Positions 17,063-24,798 of a stretch of 64,000 bases of DNA are shown here, piece after piece. The translations under genes were made by a program, and so were the position numbers. Source of the DNA: Actinomadura litoris. Lineage in GTDB: Bacteria > Actinomycetota > Actinomycetes > Streptosporangiales > Streptosporangiaceae. The stretch is taken from assembly GCF_009733595.1 (NCBI RefSeq), contig NZ_WOFH01000017.1, positions 1 to 64,000 on the forward strand. The letters run 5' to 3'. The notes below the pieces were generated by a model, which saw only the letters and a list, made by a program, of their open reading frames with translations, did not search any database and was not told the DNA's origin. Every line of letters begins with the position of its first letter. Positions within the stretch are counted from its first letter, which is position 1.

Positions 17063-17560
17063 ATGCGTCGCGCGATGTCGTATGTTGCGCCCTGGGCCGC
17101 GGTGACGGCGCTCGCGGTGACGCTCTCCTGGCTCGGCGTGCGCGGCGTCGTCCGCGACACCGTGTCGGAGCGGTCGGCGCGCCCGCCGATCGCCGGTCCG
17201 GTGATCCACGCCAGCCCGTCGGTGCCGACGAGCGTCGGGTCGCCGGCCACGCATCCGACCGCCGCGGCGGGTGAGGACCGGGCGCCCACGCCGACGCGGC
17301 CGCCGAAGTGGAGCGGGAACGACGCGCCGCGTCCGCCCGGGGACGTGCGCAGCTACGCGACGCGCGGCGGGCAGGCGGCGGTGTCGTTCGGCGGCGGACG
17401 GGTGCGGCTGGTGTCGGCGACGCCCAACCCCGGCTACGAGACGCGGGTGACGGAGGCGAACGGCTGGCTGCGCGTCGACTTCCTCACCGAGGAGCGCACG
17501 TCGTCGGTCGTCGCGTCGTGGCTGGAGCGTCCGGCGACGGTCAAGGTGTACGAGTACTGA
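17063..17560 (+). CDS. Exported or membrane-anchored protein, unknown function
   Basis: A 165-residue protein with one N-terminal hydrophobic segment (residues 6-28, APWAAVTALAVTLSWLGVRG), either a signal anchor or a signal peptide. A Pro/Ala/Thr-rich stalk (about 40-90) leads to a small globular C-terminus (GQAAVSFGGGRVRLVSATPN, then GWLRVDFLTEERTSSVVASW). It is divergent from, and nearly abuts, the OmpR-type regulator, so it may be under its control. No family recognised. Confidence 0.72.
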   Translation: MRRAMSYVAPWAAVTALAVTLSWLGVRGVVRDTVSERSARPPIAGPVIHASPSVPTSVGSPATHPTAAAGEDRAPTPTRPPKWSGNDAPRPPGDVRSYATRGGQAAVSFGGGRVRLVSATPNPGYETRVTEANGWLRVDFLTEERTSSVVASWLERPATVKVYEY

Positions 17561-17610
17561 CGGCGCCCCCAGGGGTGCGGCGTGCCGGGACGCAGCCCAC
17601 GGTAGATTTT

Positions 17611-17628
17611 CCGGGGAGATCTCCCCGG
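17611..17628. promoter_or_regulatory. Perfect 18-bp palindrome upstream of the DUF4870 gene
   Basis: The two 9-base halves CCGGGGAGA and TCTCCCCGG are exact reverse complements with no spacer. The palindrome ends 16 bp before the GTG at 17645 and touches the ribosome-binding site (ggaggaac). It could act as an operator or as an mRNA hairpin that hides the ribosome-binding site. Confidence 0.55.
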
Positions 17629-17644
17629 AGGAACAGGAACGCCA

Positions 17645-18277
17645 GTGTCCGAGCAGCCCCCGCCGCAACCCGGTGCCGACGCCCCGCCTCCTCCGCCCGG
17701 GTCCGCCGGGCCCGGGGCGGACACCCCGCCTCCGCCGCCCGGCGCGGACGGTCCGCAGCCTCCGCCCTATCAGGGCGCCTACGGGTACCAGGGCCACCAG
17801 GGCGGCTACCAGGGGCCGCCGCCTCCGGGCGGGCCCTACCCGCCGCCTCCCGGCGGGCCCTACGACCCGCGCTGGGGCTACGGCCCGCCCGGCGTCCCCT
17901 ACGGGCCGCCGCCGCAGATGCAGAGCAACGACCCGACCTGGGCGATCTTCTCCTACCTCGGGACGCTGCTGGTCGGCTTCCTCGCGCCGCTGATCATCTA
18001 CTTCGTGAAGATGCGGGACTCGGCGTTCGTCCGCTTCCACGCCGCGCAGGCGCTGAACTACCAGATCACGCTGCTGATCCACATCCTGGCGGTCGCGGTG
18101 GTCTGCGTGCCGCCCGCGATCATCGCGAAGAACCCGGCCTTCCTGATCCCGCTGATCCTCCCCTATCTGGAGGCGCTGATCGCCCAGTGGGTGTTCCTGA
18201 TCCTGGGCGCGGTGAAGGCGGGCAAGCACGAGTACTACCGGTTCCCCACGTTCTTCTGCTTCCGCATGATCCGATGA
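17645..18277 (+). CDS. DUF4870 membrane protein with Pro/Gly-rich N-terminus
   Basis: A 210-residue protein. Residues 1-95 are a disordered Pro/Gly/Tyr-rich cytoplasmic tail with PPPPPG and GGYQGPP repeats. Residues 98-200 form the DUF4870 domain: WAIFSYLGTLLVGFLAPLII, YFVKMRDSAFVRFHAAQALN, then two or more helices. The family function is unknown. The GTG start has ggagg 12 nt upstream. The PP2C-like gene follows 22 bp away on the other strand. Confidence 0.88.
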   Translation: MSEQPPPQPGADAPPPPPGSAGPGADTPPPPPGADGPQPPPYQGAYGYQGHQGGYQGPPPPGGPYPPPPGGPYDPRWGYGPPGVPYGPPPQMQSNDPTWAIFSYLGTLLVGFLAPLIIYFVKMRDSAFVRFHAAQALNYQITLLIHILAVAVVCVPPAIIAKNPAFLIPLILPYLEALIAQWVFLILGAVKAGKHEYYRFPTFFCFRMIR

Positions 18278-18299
18278 CGCCGGTCCGCCGCGGCCCGCT

Positions 18300-19052
18300 C
18301 TAGTCGAAGGCGCAGACCGCCGCAGTGGCGTCGTCGTGCGGCTTCCCCCGGGGCCAGCGGACCGCCTGCGGGTCGGTTCGCTCGGCCTCCCGCGTCCGCG
18401 CGATCAGCGCGGCCGGGCCCGGCCCCGCCGCCAGCTCCGCCAGCGCGTCCCAGCCGATGAGCTGGAACCGCTCGGCGAGCCGCGTCGCGCCGTCGGTCAG
18501 CAGGAACGCGCGCCGCAGCTCCGGTACGGGCACGGTGCCGGTGATCGCCGCGTCCGCCACGGCCGGGTCGGCCGCCGCGAACGGCGCCCCGGCGGAGATC
18601 CGGGTGAGGCCGCCCGGACCGTCCAGCAGCAGGGTCGAGTCCGCGAGCACGAGGTAGTCGGCCAGGTCGCCGCGCACCCGCAGCGCGACGACGGTCGCCG
18701 CCGGGGTGGTCGGCACCGCGAGGTCGCAGGTGGCGCGGTGCGACGCCGCGACATCGGAGATCGCCCCGGCGAGCCGCGCCACCAGCGGCCGGCCCCCCGG
18801 CCGGTGCGCCCCCTCGGGCGGCCCGACCGGCTGACCGGCGGGCGGCGCCCCGCCGATGCCGTCCAGCATCCGGGCGAGCAGCCGCGTGCCGAGCGACCGC
18901 GCGTACCACGCGGTGCCGTGCGCGCAGCCGAGTTCGGTGCCGAGCGGCAGCCCGCATCCGTCCAGCACGACGACGGCCCCGGCCGCCGCGGCGACGAAGT
19001 CCTCGTTCCCGCGCTCGGCGCTGCCCTCATCCGTCGCCCACTCGACCCTCAT
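18300..19052 (-). CDS. PP2C-like protein phosphatase, possibly catalytically weak
   Basis: A 250-residue protein with the PP2C fold: ERGNEDFVAAAAGAVVVLDG (metal-binding Asp motif, here LDGCG rather than DGMGG), LVLADSTLLL in place of the usual GDSR motif, FLLTDG and HDDATAAV near the end. The GDSR replacement and short length suggest reduced or altered activity, or a binding role. It is monocistronic and convergent with the DUF4870 gene. Known PP2C proteins remove phosphate from Ser/Thr; the target is unknown. Confidence 0.75.
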   Translation of the reverse strand: MRVEWATDEGSAERGNEDFVAAAAGAVVVLDGCGLPLGTELGCAHGTAWYARSLGTRLLARMLDGIGGAPPAGQPVGPPEGAHRPGGRPLVARLAGAISDVAASHRATCDLAVPTTPAATVVALRVRGDLADYLVLADSTLLLDGPGGLTRISAGAPFAAADPAVADAAITGTVPVPELRRAFLLTDGATRLAERFQLIGWDALAELAAGPGPAALIARTREAERTDPQAVRWPRGKPHDDATAAVCAFD

Positions 19053-19127
19053 CGCGCTCCCGCCCTCCGGCCGCCGCCACCGTCCGGCATTCTGGCAGCC
19101 CCGGCGCGATCCGGTCCGGCGCGGCGA

Positions 19128-19811
19128 TCAGACGAGCACGACCCGGTCCTCCACCTGGGCGACCGCGCGGACCGGAGCGCCGTCGGCGCCCGCCAGCGCG
19201 AGCGGGAACAGGTACACGGTGACGGCGCGGCCGCCGGCCTGCGCGTCCAGCAGCCGGTCGAGCCCGGTGAGGTTCTCGGCGATGACCGCCCCGGCACCGC
19301 ACAGGACGCGGTGGGCGGCCGGCGAGAAGTCCTCGGAGCCGGGCGGCGGCGTGCGGTCGACGCTCAGCGCGTCGATGCCGACGGTGCGGACGCCCGCGGC
19401 GACGATCGCCTCCGCCGTCTCCGGCGCGGGATAGGGATGCGCGAGGTAGCCGTCGCTCCCCCAGTGCTCGGACCAGCCGGTGGCGATGAGCAGCACGACG
19501 CCCGGCGCCAGGCCGCCCGGGAGCGCGACGGGCGGGATCGGCGTGCGCGGCGGGAGCCCCCGCGCGTCCATGACGAGGGCGGGGCCGGTGAAGCGGGTCA
19601 GGGGCAGCTCGTCCAGGCGCGGGAGGGCGTCGTCGATGTGGAAGGGCGCGTCGACGTGCGTCCCCGACTGCGAGCCCATGTGCAGCCGCAGGACGTTCAC
19701 GCCGGACTCCCCGACCGTCAGCGCCGGGACGGCCTCGACCTCCGGATCGCCCGGGTAGACCGGCATTCCCGTGGTCACCGGCACGGACAGGTCGAGCAGT
19801 TCAACGCCCAT
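19128..19811 (-). CDS. Cyclase-family metal-dependent hydrolase (kynurenine formamidase-like)
   Basis: A 227-residue protein of the cyclase/KynB family. It has LLDLSVPVTTGMPVYPGDPE at the start and the zinc-binding signature SGTHVDAPFHID. ATGWSEHW and GVRTVGIDALSVDRTPPPGS, typical of the family's second half, follow. KynB hydrolyses N-formylkynurenine, and other members act on cyclic amides or imides. No tryptophan-catabolic genes are nearby, so the substrate stays open. It starts 46 bp from the divergent HipA-like gene. Confidence 0.87.
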   Translation of the reverse strand: MGVELLDLSVPVTTGMPVYPGDPEVEAVPALTVGESGVNVLRLHMGSQSGTHVDAPFHIDDALPRLDELPLTRFTGPALVMDARGLPPRTPIPPVALPGGLAPGVVLLIATGWSEHWGSDGYLAHPYPAPETAEAIVAAGVRTVGIDALSVDRTPPPGSEDFSPAAHRVLCGAGAVIAENLTGLDRLLDAQAGGRAVTVYLFPLALAGADGAPVRAVAQVEDRVVLV

Positions 19812-19857
19812 GCGGACGATTATCCCGCGTGCGCGCCGACCCGATAGCGTGAGGCGC

Positions 19858-20685
19858 GTGTTGCCACATGTGACAGCCATCCGGTACGTGACGCCGCTGC
19901 GCGAGGGCGGGTCGCTGCCGGGCGTCGTCGAGGCCGACGACCTCGGCACCTACGTGATGAAGTTCCACGGCGCCGGGCAGGGCCGCAAGGCGCTGATCGC
20001 CGAGGTGATCGCTGGCGAGCTGGCCCGCCGGCTCGGCCTGCGGGTGCCCGACCAGGTGCTCATGGACCTCGACCCCGCGATCGGACGGCACGAGCCCGAT
20101 CCCGACGTCCAGGACCTGCTGAAGGCGAGCCCGGGCTGGAACCTCGGCGTCGACTTCCTGCCGGGCTCGCTCGGGTTCGACCCGCTCGCCTGGCACGCCG
20201 ACCCGGGGTTCGCCTCGCGGGTGCTGTGGTTCGACGCGTTCATCGGCAACGTCGACCGGAGCTGGCGCAACCCGAACATGCTGGTCTGGCACCGGGACGT
20301 GTGGCTGATCGACCACGGCGCCAGCCTGATCTTTCACCACGCGTGGCGGAACGCGACCCGGCTGTTCTCCGGCCCCTACGACGTCGACGACCACGTGCTC
20401 ACCCCGTACGCGACCGAGCTGGAGGCCGCCGAGGCCGACCTCGCGCCGCGGATCACCGAGCCGCTGCTGCGCGAGGTCGCCGCGCTCGTGCCCGACCCCT
20501 GGCTGGAGGGCGAGCCCGGTTTCGAGACCCCCGACGCGCTGCGCGACGGCTACGTCGACATCCTGCTCCCGCGCGCCGGGAAGCCGCGCGACTGGCTGCC
20601 CGACCTCGACGTCGGCGACCGCGGGCGGCGGAGCGCGCCGCGGCGCGGGCAGAACCGCCCCGGCTGGCTGGGCGGTTCGGCATGA
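19858..20685 (+). CDS. HipA-like serine/threonine kinase
   Basis: A 275-residue protein of the HipA kinase superfamily. The lysine of GTYVMKFHGAGQGRKALIAE would hold ATP, and WFDAFIGNVDRSWRNPNMLV then VWLIDHGASLIF carry the catalytic Asp and metal ligands. HipA toxins phosphorylate targets such as GltX, but this short form has no HipB antitoxin and no N-terminal subdomain. The GTG start at 19858 is chosen from the alignment with family starts. Its stop overlaps the DUF3037 gene (ATGA), a pairing I know from other actinobacteria. Confidence 0.84.
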   Translation: MLPHVTAIRYVTPLREGGSLPGVVEADDLGTYVMKFHGAGQGRKALIAEVIAGELARRLGLRVPDQVLMDLDPAIGRHEPDPDVQDLLKASPGWNLGVDFLPGSLGFDPLAWHADPGFASRVLWFDAFIGNVDRSWRNPNMLVWHRDVWLIDHGASLIFHHAWRNATRLFSGPYDVDDHVLTPYATELEAAEADLAPRITEPLLREVAALVPDPWLEGEPGFETPDALRDGYVDILLPRAGKPRDWLPDLDVGDRGRRSAPRRGQNRPGWLGGSA

Positions 20686-21092
20686 CCAACATCAGGACGG
20701 CCGCCGAGCCGACGGTCTTCGAGTACGCGGCGCTGCGGGTGGTGCCCCGCGTCGAACGCGGCGAGGCGATGAACGTGGGCGTGGTGGTCTACTGCCGCGC
20801 GCTGGACTACCTCGCCTGCCGCTCCCACCTGGACGAGCCGCGCCTGCTGGCCCTGGACGCCTCCCTCGACCTGGACGGCGTGCGCTCGGCGCTCCTCGGC
20901 GTGGACGCGGTCTGCTGCGGCGGCGAGCGCGCGGGCCAGGCCGCGGCGGAGGCGCCCGGTGCGCGCTTCCGCTGGCTCACGGCCCCGCGCAGCACGATCG
21001 TCCAGCCCGGCCCGGTGCACGCGGGCCTCACCGACGACCCGGCTGCCGAACTCGACCGCCTCCTGGACCTGCTGGTCCTGACCCCCAAATAG
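20682..21092 (+). CDS. DUF3037 protein
   Basis: A 136-residue protein beginning, after a short lead, with FEYAALRVVPRVERGEAMNV, then GVVVYCRALDYLACR, the diagnostic start of DUF3037. Function is not established. It is translationally coupled to the upstream HipA-like kinase, so it may be the kinase's partner, regulator or substrate; this is inference from coupling. A repeated hairpin element follows before the convergent HTH gene. Confidence 0.84.
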   Translation: MTNIRTAAEPTVFEYAALRVVPRVERGEAMNVGVVVYCRALDYLACRSHLDEPRLLALDASLDLDGVRSALLGVDAVCCGGERAGQAAAEAPGARFRWLTAPRSTIVQPGPVHAGLTDDPAAELDRLLDLLVLTPK

Positions 21093-21139
21093 CCCGGGGG
21101 GCCGGATGACGGACCTCCGCCGTCAGGCCGAGCGCGTGA

Positions 21140-21180
21140 CCGAGCGGTGGGGCGACGCCGAAGGCGAGCCCACCGCTCGG
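21140..21180. repeat. Hairpin repeat, copy 1, between convergent genes
   Basis: A perfect 12-bp stem (CCGAGCGGTGGG at 21140-21151 with 21169-21180) encloses a smaller CGCC-gaa-GGCG hairpin. A flanking CGCGAAGCGATG box follows at 21183-21194. The same organisation occurs inverted at 44364-44408. It probably terminates transcription from both sides. Confidence 0.65.
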
Positions 21181-21202
21181 AACGCGAAGCGATGGGATCG
21201 GT

Positions 21203-22111
21203 TCAATCCCATTCCCAGCGGATGCCGTGGAAGCCCGCGGCCATGCCGAACTCGATGAAGTGGACGCTGTGGTAGCTGGACATCCGCAGGTCGGCGGAGT
21301 CCTTGAGGGCGGTGTGGCCGTCGGGGCGCCACGTCCGGTAGACGCGGGCGGGCAGCATCGCCGGGTGGAAGCGCACCTCGATGAGGAACTCGTGCTGGGG
21401 GGTGCGGAAGCCGCGGCCCTCCTCGGTGACGACCGGGCCGGTCTCGTCGAACCCGAAGCCGTACTCCAGCAGGTAGGTCTCGCCGCGCCCGAGGGCCCGG
21501 TCGAACAGCAGCTCGGCGGCGATGAGGCCGCTCGCCTCGTCCATCCGGACGCGGCCGAAGCGGCAGCCCCGGGCGGTGCGCGAGGACGGCAGGATGCCCT
21601 GCGGGTGGTGGTAGATCGCGATCCACCGGTCGACGCCACGCTGCTGGGCCTGGAAGACCGCGCGGGTGCGGACCTCCAGCAGTTCCCGGCGGCGGCCGAT
21701 GACGTGCTGGTCGTGGAGGCTCAGGCCGGTGAGCTGGCGCTCGCCGCGGTCGCCGATCTCGTCCAGCAGGTCCTTCACGCCGGGTTCGGGGCACAGCTCC
21801 TCGATCGGCAGCCAGGGCCCGGCGGAGCGCTCGGCGGTCGGTTTCAGCAGCGTGAGCAGCGAGTGGCGCGGCAGCTCCAGGATCACCTCCAGGCCGCGGA
21901 CGGCGCGCAGCGAATCGGCGCGCTCGGGCCGGGTCCGGCCCCGCTGCCAGTAGCTCAGCGTGGACAGGCTCACCGCGATGCCCTGGTCCTCCAGGCGCCG
22001 CCGCAGCGACTCCAGGCTCAGACCGCGCGCCTGGATGGCCGCGTGGAGGGCCACGTTGAACGGCCCGTACTGGAGTACTTGAAGGAGGTCGTCCTCCGTT
22101 ACGCTCTGCAC
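21203..22111 (-). CDS. HTH protein of an unnamed family, paralogue A
   Basis: A 302-residue protein. Residues 18-62 resemble a Cro/XRE helix-turn-helix: LHAAIQARGLSLESLRRRLE, then SLSTLSYWQRGRTRPER. A middle linker leads to a C-terminal region of conserved beta-rich blocks (AELLFDRALGRGETYLLEYG, PQHEFLIEVRFHPAMLPARV) ending GIRWEWD. The same arrangement is seen in the neighbour at 22646. There is no known effector domain that I recognise. The start at 22111 gives the HTH a normal offset. It converges on the DUF3037 gene across a hairpin repeat. Confidence 0.82.
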   Translation of the reverse strand: MQSVTEDDLLQVLQYGPFNVALHAAIQARGLSLESLRRRLEDQGIAVSLSTLSYWQRGRTRPERADSLRAVRGLEVILELPRHSLLTLLKPTAERSAGPWLPIEELCPEPGVKDLLDEIGDRGERQLTGLSLHDQHVIGRRRELLEVRTRAVFQAQQRGVDRWIAIYHHPQGILPSSRTARGCRFGRVRMDEASGLIAAELLFDRALGRGETYLLEYGFGFDETGPVVTEEGRGFRTPQHEFLIEVRFHPAMLPARVYRTWRPDGHTALKDSADLRMSSYHSVHFIEFGMAAGFHGIRWEWD

Positions 22112-22645
22112 AGTTCGGCCTCCGGATCAGCTCCGGCCGGCCCCCGTAACGGCCCTGACACCTTGCAATTGCACATCCAGCGCTCACTGTAAGGCCATCC
22201 GGGCACCGATTCCAACAGGCAAAGTGTCACAACAAAATCCCCCGTCGGCCGCGGGCGGGGGCGACGGAGCGCTGACTCGCGCCTCGGCGGGCATCTCGCC
22301 GGGGCGCCCATCTGGGGTTTCTTTTGTTCAGCGGCAGGCCCGGCGCGCCGTCGGACGCGCCGCCGCCGATGCTGCCGGTCCCTCCGTTTCGGCGTGGCTG
22401 AGGTCAGGGCGGAGCCGGGTGCGGGGGGCTTCGACGCTGAAGCCTGCGCTCCGTGTCGGGGCGCCGGGGCCGTGGAGTGGCCGGGCTCACGAAGCGCGAA
22501 CGCGTCGATACTCAGCCAGCACGCGAGAGAACGTCAATGTTTTCGACGCGTCCGAAAATTCAGTGTGAACGCGGGGCCGCGCCTCCCGGGGCCGTATTCG
22601 GCCGAAACCGCACGTCAGCGGTATGCGATCAGTGCCATCCCCTGA
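22112..22645. other. 534-bp gap between the two HTH paralogues
   Basis: No credible gene is seen. The part next to 22111 should carry the promoter of paralogue A and includes the palindrome TGCAATTGCA at 22164-22173. At 22627-22638 and 22644-22655 the sequence GATCAGTGCCAT occurs twice, 17 bp apart. The second copy contains the stop of paralogue B, so this is a short duplication at the gene end. Confidence 0.5.
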
Positions 22646-23764
22646 TCAGTGCCATTCCCATTCGATGCCGACGATCCCCCGCCGGACGTTGCCGACCGCG
22701 AGGTTCGCGCTGCCCGACGTGCCGATCCACAGCTCACCGAGCCGCCGCCGGGGCGCGCCGGAGGTGTCGGCGGTGAAGCCGTAGCAGCGCGCGGGCAGCC
22801 GCCCGCCCTCGAACTGGATGATCGCGACGTAGTCGTGGACGGGATGGGAGAAGCGCCGCTCGTAGCCGTCGGCCGACCAGCCACCGCCGCCGCCGATGCC
22901 GACCGTCCCGGCGCCGGCCTGCGCGCCGTCGGCGGGGCCCAGCTCGTACTCGACCACCGCCGTGTCGCCGGCCGCGAGCACCCGGTCGAAGACGAGCTCG
23001 AAGGCCATCAGGCCGTCCTCGGCGCGGATCCGGCCGGGCCGGCAGTACCGCACGCCGGTCAGCTCCACGTCGCCGCCCGCGCCGCCGCCGAGCCCGCCGC
23101 CGGAGAGGCCACCGGACTCGCTCCCGGCCGCCGACGCGCCCGCCGGGCCCTGGCCGTCCACCCCGGAGTCGATCTTGGCGGGGCCGGTCTGGTGGACGCA
23201 GACGACGCGGTCGATGTCGTCGCCCGCCGCGCGCAGGACGGTCCGCACCGACAGCGTCCAGGTGCGGCGGACGTCGTCGAGCCGGTAGACGTCGTGGATG
23301 CCGAGGCGTTCGAGCCGGTGGTCGCCCGAGCGGTCGAGCTGGGCGACGAGGAAGGCGTAGCGGTCGGGGTCGGGCCACAGGTCGCCGGCGGCGCGGCCCC
23401 GGTCGCCCGCGCCGACCGTCCCGGCGGCGAGCCCGCCGCGTCCCGGTCCGCCGCGGACGGGCGGGGCCGTCGGCGTCGGGTCGTCCAGCAGTTCGGTCAG
23501 CGTCCCCGCCGGGACCTGGAGGATCTCCTCCAGCGTCGTGACGACCGCGCGCGAGCGGGGTCGGCTGCGGCCGCGCTGCCAGTAGCTCAGCGTGGCGACG
23601 CTGACCGTCAGGCCACGCTGGCCGAGCCGGTGACGGATTCGCTCCAGCGTCAGCCCGCTCGCCTGGATGGCCTGCCGCAACGCACCGGCGAACTCCACGG
23701 GCGGATGGTACCCGTCCAGCGGGCCCGCGTCAGGCTTCCGGGCGTACCTGGCACGCGAAGACAA
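22646..23764 (-). CDS. HTH protein of an unnamed family, paralogue B
   Basis: A 372-residue paralogue of the protein at 21203. The HTH lies at about residues 28-72 (LRQAIQASGLTLERIRHRLG, then SVATLSYWQRGRSRPRS). The C-terminal blocks are AFELVFDRVLAAGDTAVVEY and PVHDYVAIIQFEGGRLPARC, ending GIEWEWH. It is longer because of Gly/Ala/Ser-rich insertions of low complexity in the middle (about 200-230 and 275-295). Start 23764 is the furthest upstream; a later start near VEFAGALR is possible. Function unknown; DNA binding is inferred. Confidence 0.8.
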   Translation of the reverse strand: MSSRARYARKPDAGPLDGYHPPVEFAGALRQAIQASGLTLERIRHRLGQRGLTVSVATLSYWQRGRSRPRSRAVVTTLEEILQVPAGTLTELLDDPTPTAPPVRGGPGRGGLAAGTVGAGDRGRAAGDLWPDPDRYAFLVAQLDRSGDHRLERLGIHDVYRLDDVRRTWTLSVRTVLRAAGDDIDRVVCVHQTGPAKIDSGVDGQGPAGASAAGSESGGLSGGGLGGGAGGDVELTGVRYCRPGRIRAEDGLMAFELVFDRVLAAGDTAVVEYELGPADGAQAGAGTVGIGGGGGWSADGYERRFSHPVHDYVAIIQFEGGRLPARCYGFTADTSGAPRRRLGELWIGTSGSANLAVGNVRRGIVGIEWEWH

Positions 23765-23823
23765 ACCGGGCGCCGGAACGGTCGCATCCCGAAACTATCG
23801 GTGGGCGCCCCCCGGGCGGGCGT

Positions 23824-24735
23824 TCAGAAGAGCACCGACATGAACGATCCGAACTCCGCGAAGCCCACCCGCCGGTAGGCGGCGCGCGCCCGCGTGTTGT
23901 AGTCGTTGACGTACAGCGACACGGTCGGCGCGATGGCGCGCAGGGCCTCCCCCACGACGGCGGACATGCCCGCGACCGACAGCCCCCGGCCGCGCAGGTC
24001 GGGCGGCACCCAGACGCCCTGCACCTGGCACGCGCGCGGGGTGACGGCGCCGACCTCCGCCTTGAACATGACGCGGCCGTCCTCGATCCGCGCGAACGCG
24101 CGCCCGTCGCGGATCAGCTCGGCGACGCGGGCGCGGTAGAGCACCCCGCCGTCGCCGGTGTTGGGCGAGACCCCGACCTCTTCGGTGAACATCGCCACAC
24201 AGGCGGGGTAGACGATGTCGAACTCCTCCATCCGCACGCGCCGCACCGCGCGGTCGGGCGGGACCTCCGGCACCGACGAGGTCGCCATGACCGGCTGGAC
24301 GGCGCGGACCGCGCGCGGCGGCCCCCAGTAGGGCGCGAGGATCTCCCACAGGTCGCCGACGGCGCCGACGGGCCCCACGATGGACGAGCAGCGCCGCCCC
24401 TGGGCCTGGGCGCGCTCGGCGAACGCGCGGACCGCCTCGGGCCCGGCGGCGATCGGGATGAGGTTGGCGCCGGAGTAGCACAGCGAGGTCAGGCGCCCGT
24501 CGCGCAGGTAGCCCCACATCTGGGCGCCGAGGCGGCGCGGGTCGAGCCCGGCGGCGTGCACGCGCGAGCCGACGAACACGTTGGCCACCGGGTCGGCGTC
24601 GAGGATCGCGAGCGCCTCCGCCCGGTAGCGGTCGTCCAGAACCCGCACCGGCAGCGAGCCCAGCATGCGCACGGCTACCGGCTCCGAGCCGGGGCCGACC
24701 CCCGTGCGGTCGTCAGCACTGTCACCACGTGACAA
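23824..24735 (-). CDS. GNAT acetyltransferase with DUF4081 domain (Rv2867c-like)
   Basis: A 303-residue protein. The N-terminal DUF4081 half (VRVLDDRYRAEALAILDADP, then VANVFVGSRV) is followed by a GNAT domain with the acetyl-CoA loop GVWVPPDLRGRGLSVAGM and the closing YVNDYNTRARAAYRRVGF. In mycobacteria the orthologue lies directly beside ispG, in the dxr-rip1-ispG-GNAT cluster. Here the order and strand are kept but three hydrolase genes intervene. The substrate is unknown. Confidence 0.9.
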   Translation of the reverse strand: MSRGDSADDRTGVGPGSEPVAVRMLGSLPVRVLDDRYRAEALAILDADPVANVFVGSRVHAAGLDPRRLGAQMWGYLRDGRLTSLCYSGANLIPIAAGPEAVRAFAERAQAQGRRCSSIVGPVGAVGDLWEILAPYWGPPRAVRAVQPVMATSSVPEVPPDRAVRRVRMEEFDIVYPACVAMFTEEVGVSPNTGDGGVLYRARVAELIRDGRAFARIEDGRVMFKAEVGAVTPRACQVQGVWVPPDLRGRGLSVAGMSAVVGEALRAIAPTVSLYVNDYNTRARAAYRRVGFAEFGSFMSVLF

Positions 24736-24798
24736 GCCTATGACGTCCCGGGGACGGGCATCGAAACCGGCTCCCGCGGGCGGCGGCGCGCCGGGGCG

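Noticed and set aside
22224..22568. Open frame between the HTH paralogues
   Set aside because: Low-complexity translation, no recognisable motif and weak codon bias; treated as non-coding.
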